A DNA stretch of 64,000 nt from Flavobacterium panacagri (GCF_030378165.1 NZ_CP119766.1:4216001-4280000); one strand, 5' to 3'; counted from the stretch's first letter, positions 45,501 to 54,546 are shown. Notes: generated from the sequence alone by a model not told the origin. Numbers and translations: made by a program.

Positions 45501-45806
45501 GTTCGATTCTTTCATTTGAACCGTAATTCCGGAAGTACGTCCTTTTACGGCTACCGTCTCATCGGTTAAACCAATAAATTTGACAATCAAAACTGCTGTT
45601 GCCGGGTCATTAACAGCAATACTGAATTTACCGTCAAAATCGGTAACAGTATTGGCATTTTCATTTTTTACAATAATAGTTGCACCTGGTATAAGTCCCA
45701 TATTATCCCTTACTGTACCGCTCACAGTAACGCGCTTCTGAGCATAAGCACCAAATGTCAAACATAAGACCGCTAAAATGCTCCAGATATATTTTTTCAT
45801 CTTCAT
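42585..45806 (-). CDS. SusC/RagA-family TonB-dependent transporter (pectin locus)
   Basis: This outer-membrane transporter imports pectin oligosaccharides using TonB energy. Residues 1-22 are the signal peptide; 26-105 form a carboxypeptidase-D-regulatory-like domain (VSGTVRDNMGLIPGATIIVKN). The TonB-box-type segment ELNEVVVIGYGTQKRKNLTG follows near 110. The plug (~125-235; LILVDGFEV, DIESVEVLKDAASTAVYG, RGANGVIIVTTK) and the 22-stranded barrel to the C-terminal phenylalanine (FGVQLSF) complete it. The length of 1073 is typical. SusD is 22 bases downstream. Confidence 0.96.
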   Translation of the reverse strand: MKMKKYIWSILAVLCLTFGAYAQKRVTVSGTVRDNMGLIPGATIIVKNENANTVTDFDGKFSIAVNDPATAVLIVKFIGLTDETVAVKGRTSGITVQMKESNSELNEVVVIGYGTQKRKNLTGAVASIKGTELAKVPTANVAEALTGRLPGVQVTTVDGSPGAEVKIRIRGGGSITEDNSPLILVDGFEVANLNDIPPTDIESVEVLKDAASTAVYGARGANGVIIVTTKVPKAGKVQVNIHNYTQIKTLANHLDVMDPYEFVMLQYENARKGSSNPTGFYNQYGKANELYIYKGNKGIDWQDEIFGSNPIARYTDINVNGGSEKTKFKFTFVNQDQPGALVGTGMRQNYVYLIMNTKLTDNLLFEYQTRLTNQTIDGSGTDGVSLLRALREAPTGGLEDYMTLPDDNTYFDPEDYQTKPRFNPLEEAEKNYRKRITRIFNTQGALTWTIQKGLTLRSSFGYEYKYAEDGRFWGTDTRTATDNNNLPVVYWSMTQSPRWQLNNVLNYGFKLKERHDFQLMIGQEIKDQESKAKFYRSRYFPDDISGPKALDNLALGTPFDNGSLAESPNRIASFFGRANYGYDDRYLFTFTVRTDGSTKFGPDNRWGVFPAGAFAWRISNESFLKESQTVSNLKLRLSYGASGNDRIKADLYAKYYGVSRDRSIGWGEENQYYYNFYNSQYLNNPNVKWETTYTANAGLDFGFFKERLTGTLDFYYNKVKDLLVPSDIASVSGFTKMMTNVGQTSNKGVELALNGSVIRKKDFQVDLTFNIGYNKNKIDKLASGEQEWILSSGWAGTQLLNDDDYRAYVGGTKGLIYGFVNDGFYTMDDFESFDAVTRVWKLKEGVANSKNLSGEPVPGNAKFKKLTPVDPSDPNSYVIGDKDRKVIGDTNPDFSGGFGVNAVWKNFDLTAFFNFMYGFDVYNANKIMMTSFYSNNQNNFGMEVGLDKRWRNYDDMGNDLRYSPELLAKQNENATMWNPVSIGRPIAMSYAVEDGSFLRLNTLSIGYTIPKQQSKAIGLSRVRLYATGSNLFVWTNYSGYDPDINLETGLTPNIDYNAYPRTRNYAFGVQLSF

Positions 45807-45846
45807 AACTAGAATATTTCTTTAATTATTTTAAAAGCCAATTATT

Positions 45847-45919
45847 GGATTTGTTAAGGAACAGCAAGAAGTTACTATGCCAATACACCGTACTGCATGT
45901 TCCTGCCTTTATGAAATCC
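45847..45919. other. Nested imperfect hairpin between the lipoprotein and susC genes
   Basis: Outer arms GGATTT (45847) and AAATCC (45914) enclose arms AGGAACA (45857) and TGTTCCT (45898). There is no clear T-run on the minus strand. It may be an mRNA structure or an operator in the 160-base gap before susC. Confidence 0.3.
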
Positions 45920-45966
45920 ATCAAAGAGGCTAATTATATTTTGCATGTATTTTAGAAAGCAGCATT

Positions 45967-46725
45967 TTAAAGTGCGTTCAAATAGAAATCAGCATTTGTA
46001 ACTTTACTCGCTTCAATGGCAAAAGTTCCTTCGATCTCTTTTGTTTTGACGATCTGCTGATTTTGATCTAAACATTCGATTTTAATACGGACATTATTTG
46101 CAGGATCACCCGTTTGAAACAGAATAAAATCTTCTGCATAATTAACGCCACCACTGGTTGTAGCTTTGCTTCTGGTTACAAACATGTCTTCGTTGATATA
46201 AGTACCGTCTATAACTTTATAACCGCTTCGTTTTATGGAAATGGTAGTTTTAATAGTCGTATAACTTCTATCCGCATTTACATCCAAAGATTTTAAACGA
46301 AGTATTCCTGTTCTAGTCTTAATATTCAATGTAAGCGGTTGATCAAAAGGCGAAGCATAAGGCATCGCGTCCGAAAGATTCACATGCTGATTGGCTAATG
46401 CCGGTTGTGGCACAATAAGGTCATTCAGATTTGTTGGAGACGGAATCATCTGTTCCGGATAATCTGAGGCTACAAATTTGTATTTTCCATCATCTAAAGA
46501 AAAAGGATAAAGTGAACTGTAGTTGGCAAAATACTCTCCGTTGTCTTTGTACACAAAAAGCGGTCTTGTAGAAATTCCGACATTCAGGTTCCAGGGCACA
46601 TCATTTAATTGAAAATCTAATAGTTTTACTGTAGAGCTTTCGTATTTAAAATCGTCACTTGAACAAGAACTTAATATTGAAAGCAATACTCCTGCTCCAA
46701 ATATTAATTGTTTCATGATTTTCAT
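45967..46725 (-). CDS. Surface lipoprotein of the pectin locus, first gene of the operon
   Basis: A lipoprotein signal with C21 (ILSSCSSDDFKYE) followed by acidic residues suggests surface export. The 230-residue mature part is beta-rich (STVKLLDFQLNDVPWNLNVG, LTLNIKTRTGILRLKSLDV, TIKTTISIKRSGYKVIDGTY) and looks like two beta-sandwich domains such as those found in SGBP or fimbrillin-like lipoproteins. I cannot name the family. It precedes susC, so it is probably the first gene after the HTCS-controlled promoter at ~46880. Confidence 0.65.
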   Translation of the reverse strand: MKIMKQLIFGAGVLLSILSSCSSDDFKYESSTVKLLDFQLNDVPWNLNVGISTRPLFVYKDNGEYFANYSSLYPFSLDDGKYKFVASDYPEQMIPSPTNLNDLIVPQPALANQHVNLSDAMPYASPFDQPLTLNIKTRTGILRLKSLDVNADRSYTTIKTTISIKRSGYKVIDGTYINEDMFVTRSKATTSGGVNYAEDFILFQTGDPANNVRIKIECLDQNQQIVKTKEIEGTFAIEASKVTNADFYLNAL

Positions 46726-46879
46726 AACAGCAAAATTTAAAGATGACTACTATTTTGCTTTTCGAACTTTCTATAACTACAGTTTGTAGATTTTGGTTTT
46801 GAGAGTTGAGTTAAAAATTTGGTTTGGTTCATAATTTTGGTTTTAAGGTTAGTTAGTAAAATCATTTCCGATTATGAAG

Positions 46880-46939
46880 CAAAACTAGATATAGCGTATT
46901 GTAATGAGGGGTAAATTTTGCTTTTCGAAAAGGGTTAAA
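46880..46939 (-). promoter_or_regulatory. Candidate HTCS-controlled promoter of the pectin operon
   Basis: On the minus strand TAGTTTTG (46887-46880) is a perfect TAnnTTTG -7 element with no -33 TTTG, as expected for an activated promoter. Upstream are TTTACCCC (46915-46908) and TTTAACCC (46939-46932), a direct repeat with a 24-base period, and a perfect palindrome CTTTTCGAAAAG (46921-46932). The repeat could be the site of the HTCS AraC domain. The rest of the 537-base gap up to 47262 holds a leader, AT-rich DNA, the terminator at 47050 and repeat G. Confidence 0.45.
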
Positions 46940-47049
46940 TCGCTATTTCACCTTAAAAACATATGTTTTTATTAATTATAAATGCGATTTTTTATTTTAT
47001 GTAAAAAAATATTCACAAATAAAAACACATATCACAACAAAGAAACTCT

Positions 47050-47086
47050 TAAAAATAAAAAAACTCGTTACTACAAGTAACGAGTT
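47050..47086 (-). terminator. Rho-independent terminator after the HTCS gene
   Basis: AACTCGTTACT and AGTAACGAGTT pair around a 3-base loop. On the minus strand the stem is followed by TTTTTTTATTTTT. Confidence 0.85.
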
Positions 47087-47098
47087 CAAAAATCAATT

Positions 47099-47246
47099 TT
47101 TAAACACATAGAAACATAGATTTTCTTTGTCTAAAAAAGGCGTTTCACTTTCATCAATACACATAGATCTATGTGTTAAATGATTTGTCATTTTTTTATA
47201 TACTTAATCAATCTAGCGGAAAATTCTATGTTTCTATGTGTTTAAA
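47099..47246. repeat. CACATAG-type palindromic element, copy G (compact)
   Basis: The ends TTTAAACACATAGAAACATA and CTATGTTTCTATGTGTTTAA are inverted repeats. The left arm is AAAAGGCGTTTCACTTTCAT; the centre is the perfect 18-base palindrome ACACATAGATCTATGTGT without cargo. It lies 16 bases from the HTCS stop codon, before that gene's terminator. Confidence 0.85.
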
Positions 47247-47262
47247 TTTTATCACACTATTT

Positions 47263-50200
47263 TCAGCGAAATTGTCGTCGATATTCTGCAGGAGTATAAT
47301 TGTATTTTGATTTAAAACATTTTCCGAAATACTTCAAATCACTGAAACCGACTTCAAAGCAGACTTCTTTAATTAATAAATCTTCATTTTTCAGAAGATT
47401 CGCCGCCTCATTCAATTTCATGTCTCTTATAAAAACAACCGGAGAAACTCCTGTAACATCTTTCAATTTATTAAAGAAACTGGCCCGTGACATGCACATT
47501 AATTTTCCTAATTCATCTACAGAAAAATCAGTTTTAGAAATGTTTTCTTTTACAAGCTCTATCACTTTCAGCATAAACTTATTGTCTTTATCTGAAATCT
47601 GTAAAGGCTCTTCTTTTGCAATTTGCGCAATACTTCCTGTTGAATACAACTGCTGTAAACGAATGCGCTGTTCCAAAACATTCTTTACTCTTGCTTTTAA
47701 GAAACTCACATTAAAAGGCTTTGTAATATAATCATCTGCACCATATTCCATTCCGGCTAATTTACTTTCAATCGCTGTTTTTGCACTTAACAGAATAACC
47801 GGAACATGACTGATTGCAAAGTTGTTTCGAATAATTTTAAGCATTTCGATTCCGTCCATTTCAGGCATCATAATATCACTGATTATAAAATCCGGCGATA
47901 ATTCTTCAGCTTTTACATGGCCTTCTTCTCCATTTTCAGCGGTGTAAATCGTATAATCCTCTTTTAAAATAGAAAGAATAAAGTTTCTCAATTCGGGATC
48001 ATCTTCTACTATTAAACCAACTGGTTTTTCTCTTATTTCTTCTGTAACCAATTCTTCAGTTACTATTTCATTTGGTTGAATATCTTCTATAAAATGTTCC
48101 TCTGTTTCATCAAAATGAATTTCTACATCATCAGAAAAATGATCATAGCCTTTTTGGAAATTAATTTCAAAACTGCTTCCTTTTCCTAATTTGGTTTCAA
48201 CTGAAATTTCCGCTCCGTGTTTTTCTACTGAATCTTTTACAATAGAAAGTCCGATTCCTGTACTTGGATTAAAAGGGTTTTCGTTATAATTAGAAAAACG
48301 GACAAATAGTTTCTTCTGAACTACAGCACTAATTCCAGGGCCGTTATCAATCACTTTTAAGCAGACATTCTTCTCTGTTTCTTCTACTTTTACTTCAATA
48401 ACATTTCCCTTTTTACAATATTTAAAAGCATTGGAAAGCAGATTGACCAAAATTTTATCCAGACTATCAGGATCTGCCCAAATATGTGGTTTGCTCTCGC
48501 CAATACTCACTTTCAGCTGTATATTTCGGCGCAGGCTGACTTCTGTAAAACCTTCACAAACTTCCGTAACAAATTCACCTAAATCAATTTCACGAACTTC
48601 TAACTTTCTATCCTGCATTCTTCTAAAATCCAGAATCTGATTGACTAAATTCAATAATTTATTACTGTATTTTTCAATAATTTTAAGTTGTGATTTTGCC
48701 GATTCATTCAACTTATTATCAGAAAGCATCACTTCTAAAGGAGCAGTAATCATCGTAAGCGGTGTACGGATTTCATGTGAAATATCAGTAAAAAAATTAA
48801 GCTTTAAAGCACTAACTTCTTTTTCTACCCGTACATCATTTCGCAATTTTAAGATTGTTGAAATCGCGCGTCTCACTAATAAAAACAAACCTACAGCCAA
48901 TACCAAATAGCAGAAATAAGCGAAATAAGTTCCCCAAATAGAAGGCTTAATCGTTATTTTAATCTGTCTTTCGTTTTCCAGCCATAAATTGTGTCCGTTT
49001 GTAGAAGATACTATTAAGATATAAGTTCCTCTTCCTAAATTGGTATAATTAATCGACTGACCACCTTTAAGATAATTCCAGTCTTTATCGATTCCTTCCA
49101 GTTTATATCGGTAAACAATATTTTCATTTTTGATATAATCTAAAGCTGAGAACTGAACTCTGAAAAAATTCTGATCGTGTTTTAAGACAACTTCTTTCAA
49201 AAGATCTGGATTTTTTGGTGTTTCAGGATTTACCTCAAATAATTCTTTATTGTTGACCAAAAATCCAGAAATCGCTAAATAAGGTTTGAATTTTGAAGGT
49301 TTAATCGCATCTGGTTTAAAATAAATTACTCCATCAGAATAACCTGCTGCGATTTCACCATTGGATAATCTACATTTGGTTGCTTCTGAGAATATCTCGG
49401 TTCCTATAATAGATTTTAATTCAGGAAAAGTTTCACTGCTGTTATTATTAGGATCAAAACGTACAATCTGATTATCACCCATGAGCCATATTTTCTCAAA
49501 TTTATCTTCCGCCATACCCACGACACCTTCTAATGGAAATCCGAAATTTTCGCTCCAAAATGTTTTTGCTTTAACCTGATCTTGTTTATTGACATCAACC
49601 AGAATCATTCCTTTCCCGTTTGTTGATAATGCCAATCGACCGTTTGAAGTCACGATAATATCCAAAATATCATTTCCTGAAGCTTGAAAATGGTCTTTAA
49701 ACTGCATTTTGTCAGCTGACAGCTTTTCTCCTGATATAGAAAATAATCGGTAAGATGAAATAAAGAAAATTCTATGGTCTTTGGTCTCCACAACCGAACG
49801 CACTTTATCTGCTCTGCCTATTGGATAATTTTTCAGTTCATTTCTGTAACTTATAAAATTCGCTTTGCCAGCAGATTCTTTAATCAAATTAAGTCCGCCT
49901 CCCCAAGTTGCAAGGTAAATCTGCCCGTTTGATGCCTGAAAGATTTTGTAAATATCATCACAACTAATACTGTATTTATCGTCTTTATCATATTTATATT
50001 GTTTGACGCTGAAACTGAAAGAAAGCGGTTTTGGGGTCAGACAAAAAACACCATTTCCTCTTGTTCCAATCCATATTCGACCTTTGGCATCCTGCATCAT
50101 ACTGTAAATATCTGCTCCCCAGCCTGGACTGTTTGGAGACAAAGTACCATCAGATCCTAAATTTCCTATTCTTCTTTTTTGAGAATCAAAAATTTCAATT

Positions 50201-51597
50201 TTCTCGTCACGACTGGCAACCCAGAGATTTTTCTCTCGGTCTTCCATCAAACTTCTTACATTGTGCTTTTTATGATTTCCTGACGCACTTAAATTTAATT
50301 TTAGAAAATTACTGTTATTAAAAACGATTAAATCTAAACCTTGTTTATGAGAACAAAACCAAAGATTTCCCAATTTATCAAACGCAGCGGTATGCATTAC
50401 ATCTGAAAATGTTTCTTTGGATTCTTTGATACATCTGATAACAGAAAACAATCTGTTCTGTTTTTCATCCCAATACGAAAAAGCACCTTTACCAGACTGA
50501 AGCCAAACGGTTCCATTTGGAGAAGTCAGCAGAAAACTTTTTTGTCTGCCCGCTGCCGCAGAAGGTTCGCTGGGATCTACTTCTAGTTTCTTCAAGTTTT
50601 CGGTCATCAGATCAAACATAAATATTCCTGAATTTGGGGTATCAAACCAAAATCGGCGTGAATCTGTAAGTCCTAAAAAATTGATGCTTTCTTGCGGAAG
50701 ACCCACTAGTGTAGTGCTATTGTAATTATTGAATTTCCCTGTTTTAATATCGTAATTACAGAAACCACTATTCTTTTTTACAATCAAAATTTTGCTATCG
50801 CCTATTTCTTTTAACAGTAGAATATCATCTTTAATTCCTAAATCCAAATCAAAGAAAGTAGCTGATTTTTTATTGTATCGGATAAATTTTCCCTGATCTC
50901 CTCCAAACCAAAGATCAGCTTTAGTTTCGACAGCTATATTAAACGAATTTGCTTTTGTTGCTTCTTCAGATGCATTAGTAAAGAAATATTCGGGCTGTTT
51001 ATTTCCTTTATATAATCTGCTAATTCCGGAGTTTGTCAAGAACCAAGTTGTTCCTAATTTATCTTCCAATACATCTATGATCTTTCCGAAATGTTTAGCA
51101 TTATCAAAATTGACTTTCCTAATCTGCTTGTTATTTTCAAATGCAATCATATAGTTTTTATCCTTTGGAAATAACCAGGTTCTACCCGAACGCATAATTT
51201 TGAATTGCTCCAAAACAAGTTCATCTGATTTACCTTCAATCGGATTATGAAATTTTAATTCATTGGTATCAAAATAATAAACATCATTTTTCTCTGACTG
51301 AATCCATATTCTTCCATTGTTATCAAAAATAAATTTGGAAACACGATTGGATTGTATGTTTAATGGAGTATCATCTTGTCCGACTTTGAACTTTCTAAAA
51401 GTATTTCCGTCATAACGAATTAAACCATTAAAAGTCGCCAGCCACATAAATCCTTTTTTATCCTGCTGAATTCCTAAAACTCTTGACTGGCTTAACTTGC
51501 CATCATTCGAAAAATGAGTCAAAACGCCCTGAGGCTGAGCAATAGCTTTGGTGCAGAAAAAAGAAAATAAAAAGACGAGTAAAGTGTGTTTCAACAT
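47263..51597 (-). CDS. Hybrid two-component system regulator of the pectin locus (HTCS)
   Basis: This one-protein sensor and activator binds a pectin oligomer in the periplasm. A signal peptide ends at KAIAQ (about 20). Reg_prop propeller repeats span ~30-760 (e.g. DKKGFMWLATFNGLIRYDG) and the Y_Y_Y domain ~790-880. A membrane helix follows near 888-908, then HisKA with H941 in DISHEIRTPL and a HATPase domain to ~1170. The receiver domain carries D1241 in FIISDIMMPEMDG, and a C-terminal AraC helix-turn-helix (~1340-1444; FSVDELGKLMCMSRASFFNK) completes it. The total of 1444 residues is normal. The gene is transcribed alone on the same strand as the operon it should control. Confidence 0.96.
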   Translation of the reverse strand: MLKHTLLVFLFSFFCTKAIAQPQGVLTHFSNDGKLSQSRVLGIQQDKKGFMWLATFNGLIRYDGNTFRKFKVGQDDTPLNIQSNRVSKFIFDNNGRIWIQSEKNDVYYFDTNELKFHNPIEGKSDELVLEQFKIMRSGRTWLFPKDKNYMIAFENNKQIRKVNFDNAKHFGKIIDVLEDKLGTTWFLTNSGISRLYKGNKQPEYFFTNASEEATKANSFNIAVETKADLWFGGDQGKFIRYNKKSATFFDLDLGIKDDILLLKEIGDSKILIVKKNSGFCNYDIKTGKFNNYNSTTLVGLPQESINFLGLTDSRRFWFDTPNSGIFMFDLMTENLKKLEVDPSEPSAAAGRQKSFLLTSPNGTVWLQSGKGAFSYWDEKQNRLFSVIRCIKESKETFSDVMHTAAFDKLGNLWFCSHKQGLDLIVFNNSNFLKLNLSASGNHKKHNVRSLMEDREKNLWVASRDEKIEIFDSQKRRIGNLGSDGTLSPNSPGWGADIYSMMQDAKGRIWIGTRGNGVFCLTPKPLSFSFSVKQYKYDKDDKYSISCDDIYKIFQASNGQIYLATWGGGLNLIKESAGKANFISYRNELKNYPIGRADKVRSVVETKDHRIFFISSYRLFSISGEKLSADKMQFKDHFQASGNDILDIIVTSNGRLALSTNGKGMILVDVNKQDQVKAKTFWSENFGFPLEGVVGMAEDKFEKIWLMGDNQIVRFDPNNNSSETFPELKSIIGTEIFSEATKCRLSNGEIAAGYSDGVIYFKPDAIKPSKFKPYLAISGFLVNNKELFEVNPETPKNPDLLKEVVLKHDQNFFRVQFSALDYIKNENIVYRYKLEGIDKDWNYLKGGQSINYTNLGRGTYILIVSSTNGHNLWLENERQIKITIKPSIWGTYFAYFCYLVLAVGLFLLVRRAISTILKLRNDVRVEKEVSALKLNFFTDISHEIRTPLTMITAPLEVMLSDNKLNESAKSQLKIIEKYSNKLLNLVNQILDFRRMQDRKLEVREIDLGEFVTEVCEGFTEVSLRRNIQLKVSIGESKPHIWADPDSLDKILVNLLSNAFKYCKKGNVIEVKVEETEKNVCLKVIDNGPGISAVVQKKLFVRFSNYNENPFNPSTGIGLSIVKDSVEKHGAEISVETKLGKGSSFEINFQKGYDHFSDDVEIHFDETEEHFIEDIQPNEIVTEELVTEEIREKPVGLIVEDDPELRNFILSILKEDYTIYTAENGEEGHVKAEELSPDFIISDIMMPEMDGIEMLKIIRNNFAISHVPVILLSAKTAIESKLAGMEYGADDYITKPFNVSFLKARVKNVLEQRIRLQQLYSTGSIAQIAKEEPLQISDKDNKFMLKVIELVKENISKTDFSVDELGKLMCMSRASFFNKLKDVTGVSPVVFIRDMKLNEAANLLKNEDLLIKEVCFEVGFSDLKYFGKCFKSKYNYTPAEYRRQFR

Positions 51598-51625
51598 GGT
51601 AAGTTTTTCATTTTGGCAGGAATAA

Positions 51626-51633
51626 CAAAAATA
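51626..51633 (-). promoter_or_regulatory. -7 element for the HTCS gene
   Basis: On the minus strand TATTTTTG matches TAnnTTTG and lies 28 bases before the HTCS ATG. No clear -33 element is present. Confidence 0.4.
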
Positions 51634-51665
51634 TCAAAATTCTTTACCTAACCTAGAACTGAGGG

Positions 51666-51777
51666 CTTAAATAGCAGAATGCCCACCTTTAATTAGCAAT
51701 TTATCTCCCTTTCTATATATTATGGAATTGACAAAAATAGACTCCAAGCTTTACCACACCCTTTAAATAGCAATTAA
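51666..51777. promoter_or_regulatory. Three CTTTAAATAGCAATT-like direct repeats before GH3
   Basis: CTTAAATAGCAGAAT (51666), CTTTAATTAGCAAT (51687) and CTTTAAATAGCAATTAA (51761) are direct repeats of one motif in the 298-base gap between the divergent HTCS and GH3 genes. The first two are 21 bases apart (two helical turns). The third abuts the GH3 promoter. They look like activator sites, plausibly for the AraC domain of the HTCS. Confidence 0.5.
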
Positions 51778-51802
51778 TACTCAGCTGAAAAATACTAAGA
51801 TT

Positions 51803-51810
51803 TAATTTTG
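51803..51810 (+). promoter_or_regulatory. -7 element for the GH3 gene
   Basis: TAATTTTG is a perfect TAnnTTTG. The -33 region is not TTTG but the third CTTTAAATAGCAATT repeat, consistent with an activator-dependent promoter. The leader to the ATG is about 80 bases. Confidence 0.45.
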
Positions 51811-51895
51811 TACTTTCAAATGTTCTAAACACTTACGAAAAAACCACAGTAAAAAAAAGAATAACTATCAAACCAAAAAACACCCAAATAATTTG

Positions 51896-54511
51896 ATGAA
51901 AAAAGTATACAAATTAGTGTTAATGTTAAACTTCGCAACATTAACCACTTTCGCACAGGAAAACCCTGCTTTTAAAAATCCTAACTTACCTATTGAACAG
52001 CGCGTGAATGATTTGGTATCCCGAATGACTGTAGAAGAAAAAATCAGTCAACTGATGGATTCCGCGCCGGCAATTGAACGTCTCGGCATTCCAGAATACA
52101 ATTGGTGGAATGAATCCTTACATGGAGTTGCAAGAGCAGGATTTGCAACTGTTTTTCCGCAATCTATTTCGATTGCCTCTTCTTGGGACAAACAATTAGT
52201 ACTTGATGTTGCCAATGCGATATCAGATGAAGCTCGTGCCAAACATCATGAATATCTTCGACGAGGGCAACACGGTATCTATCAGGGATTGACATTTTGG
52301 TCGCCAAATGTTAACATCTTTCGTGATCCACGCTGGGGACGCGGGCATGAAACTTACGGCGAAGATCCGTATTTAACTGGTCAATTGGGACTTAATTATG
52401 TAAAAGGTCTTCAGGGAACTGATCCAAAATATTTAAAAGTAGTAGCGACTGCAAAACATTATGCTGTACATTCCGGGCCAGAACCTTCTCGTCATGAGTT
52501 CAATGCCAATGTTAGCGATATTGATTTGTATGAAACGTATTTACCAGCATTCCGCACTCTTGTAAAAGATGGAAGCGTTTATTCTGTCATGGGAGCTTAT
52601 AACCGTTTTAGAGGAGAATCTTGCAGTGCTAGTCCGTTTTTGTTTAACATTCTTAGAAATGACTGGGGTTTTCAGGGTTATATTGTTTCAGACTGTGGCG
52701 CTGTTACAGATATATGGAAATATCATAAAATTACAAATGACGCGGCATCTGCTTCTGCTCTCGCCGTAAAGGAAGGCTTAGATTTGGAATGTGGTAGTAG
52801 TTATAAATCTTTAAAAGAAGCTCTGGATCGCAAACTGCTTTCGGAAGCCGATATCGATTTAACAATAAAACGCCTTTTTACGGCTCGTTTTAAATTGGGA
52901 ATGTTCGATCCGGACGAAATTGTTCCTTATGCACAGATTCCGTTTTCAGTTAACAATAACGCCGCTAATGACTGGCTGGCTCGAATAGCTTCACAAAAAA
53001 GTATAGTTCTACTAAAAAATCAAAATAATGCTTTACCGCTTTCTAAGAACATAAAGACAATTGCAGTAATTGGCCCAAATGCAGATGATGTGCAATCTTT
53101 GTGGGGTAATTACAGTGGCGTACCAAGTAATCCTGTAACGGTTTTAAAAGGCATTCAGAATAAAATAGAACCTAATGCTAAAGTATTGTACGCAAAAGGA
53201 ACTGATCTTGCCAAAGGTGTTCCGGAAATGACGGTTATTCCCTCTGTTTATTTTCAAAATGAAAACGGAAAACAAGGTTTAATGGGCGAATATTTTGATA
53301 ACAGCAAATGGGAAGGAAAACCTCTTTTTGTCCGTAATGATGATAATGTAGATTTTCACTGGGACATTAATACTCCTGATCCAAGAATGAAAATGGGGAA
53401 TTACAGCGTAAAATGGTCGGGTTATCTTACTGTACCAAAATCCGGAGTTTATGAAATATCAGACTGGGCAAAACCTTTTATGACTGTAGAAATTGAAACC
53501 GGGAAATCAACGGGAGGAAAAAACAATCATCATCCAAGGATTCGTCCGCAGAAAATTGAATTGGAAGCTGGAAAGAAATATAAAATTGAAGTAAAATATC
53601 AAAACTTCTACGGCGATGCCATAGCACAGCTTTTATGGGCAGAACCGCAGCAAGATGTTTTGAAAGAAGCTGTTGAAACCGCTAATCAAGCAGATGCTGT
53701 AGTTTTAGTTTTAGGATTAAACGAACGTCTGGAAGGCGAAGAAATGAAAGTCGAAGCAGATGGTTTTGAAGGTGGCGACCGTACAAGTCTAAATTTACCA
53801 GCAAATCAAGAAGAATTAATGAAAGCTTTGGTTGCTACAGGAAAACCAGTTGTTTTAGTTCTAATTAACGGAAGCGCACTTTCTATCAACTGGGCAAATG
53901 ACAATGTTCCTGCGATATTAACAGCAGGATATCCTGGGCAACAAGGAGGAAATGCTATTGCTGATGTTATTTTTGGCGATTACAATCCTGCTGGAAGATT
54001 GCCTGTTACGTATTATAAATCGGTAGATCAACTTCCTGCCTTTGAAAACTATGATATGAAAGGTCGTACTTATCGCTATTTTGAGAAGAAACCATTATAT
54101 CCGTTTGGTTTTGGTTTGAGTTATACTCAATTCAAATACAGCAATTTACAACTTCCATCAACGGCATCAGCTGCTAAAGACTTAAAAGTATCTGTTGATG
54201 TAACCAATGTTGGAGATCGCGATGGCGAAGAAGTTGTTGAATTGTATCTTAAAGACGAAAAAGCGTCAACACCTCGTCCAATAATTCAATTAGAAGGTTT
54301 TGAACGCATTAATTTAAAAAAAGGCGAAACCAAAACAGTTGATTTTATTCTAACTCCGAGACAATTATCCTTAATCAATAAGAAAAAACAGCGCGTTGTT
54401 GAACCGGGATGGTTTACTATTTCAATTGGTGGAAAACAACCTGATGGTTCTGCTGCTGTTCAAACTGGCCGTGTAAATATTATTGGAAAAACAATCACGC
54501 TGGATAAATAA
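51896..54511 (+). CDS. Glycoside hydrolase family 3 with PA14 insert (beta-glycosidase, xylosidase-like)
   Basis: This GH3 enzyme removes beta-linked sugars from the non-reducing end of oligosaccharides. The signal peptide ends at TTFAQ. The GH3 barrel (~25-330; NWWNESLHGVARAG, GRGHETYGEDPYL, nucleophile D266 in YIVSDCGAVTDIW) and the alpha/beta sandwich follow. A PA14 domain (~450-590; GLMGEYFDNSKWEGKPLFVR) is inserted in the sandwich, which then resumes (LVLGLNERLEGEEM), and an Fn3-like C-domain ends it. The sequence is closest to bacterial beta-xylosidase/beta-glucosidase GH3. The start is the ATG at 51896; a TTG one codon earlier is also in frame. It is divergent from HTCS and may be co-regulated with the pectin genes. 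Confidence 0.9.
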   Translation: MKKVYKLVLMLNFATLTTFAQENPAFKNPNLPIEQRVNDLVSRMTVEEKISQLMDSAPAIERLGIPEYNWWNESLHGVARAGFATVFPQSISIASSWDKQLVLDVANAISDEARAKHHEYLRRGQHGIYQGLTFWSPNVNIFRDPRWGRGHETYGEDPYLTGQLGLNYVKGLQGTDPKYLKVVATAKHYAVHSGPEPSRHEFNANVSDIDLYETYLPAFRTLVKDGSVYSVMGAYNRFRGESCSASPFLFNILRNDWGFQGYIVSDCGAVTDIWKYHKITNDAASASALAVKEGLDLECGSSYKSLKEALDRKLLSEADIDLTIKRLFTARFKLGMFDPDEIVPYAQIPFSVNNNAANDWLARIASQKSIVLLKNQNNALPLSKNIKTIAVIGPNADDVQSLWGNYSGVPSNPVTVLKGIQNKIEPNAKVLYAKGTDLAKGVPEMTVIPSVYFQNENGKQGLMGEYFDNSKWEGKPLFVRNDDNVDFHWDINTPDPRMKMGNYSVKWSGYLTVPKSGVYEISDWAKPFMTVEIETGKSTGGKNNHHPRIRPQKIELEAGKKYKIEVKYQNFYGDAIAQLLWAEPQQDVLKEAVETANQADAVVLVLGLNERLEGEEMKVEADGFEGGDRTSLNLPANQEELMKALVATGKPVVLVLINGSALSINWANDNVPAILTAGYPGQQGGNAIADVIFGDYNPAGRLPVTYYKSVDQLPAFENYDMKGRTYRYFEKKPLYPFGFGLSYTQFKYSNLQLPSTASAAKDLKVSVDVTNVGDRDGEEVVELYLKDEKASTPRPIIQLEGFERINLKKGETKTVDFILTPRQLSLINKKKQRVVEPGWFTISIGGKQPDGSAAVQTGRVNIIGKTITLDK

Positions 54512-54517
54512 ATTCAA

Positions 54518-54546
54518 TCTACCGATGAGATGTTCCGATGGAACAT
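54518..54546. repeat. Half copy of the CTACCAATGAGATGTTCC palindromic repeat
   Basis: TCTACCGATGAGA followed by TGTTCCGATGGAACA repeats the right-hand end of the element at 24322-24355 with few changes. Seven bases after the GH3 stop it merges into the terminator at 54550. Confidence 0.75.

Noticed and set aside
47300..47731. Plus-strand ORF of 143 codons opposite the HTCS gene
   Set aside because: It mirrors the AraC and receiver coding region of HTCS; long antisense ORFs are expected there.
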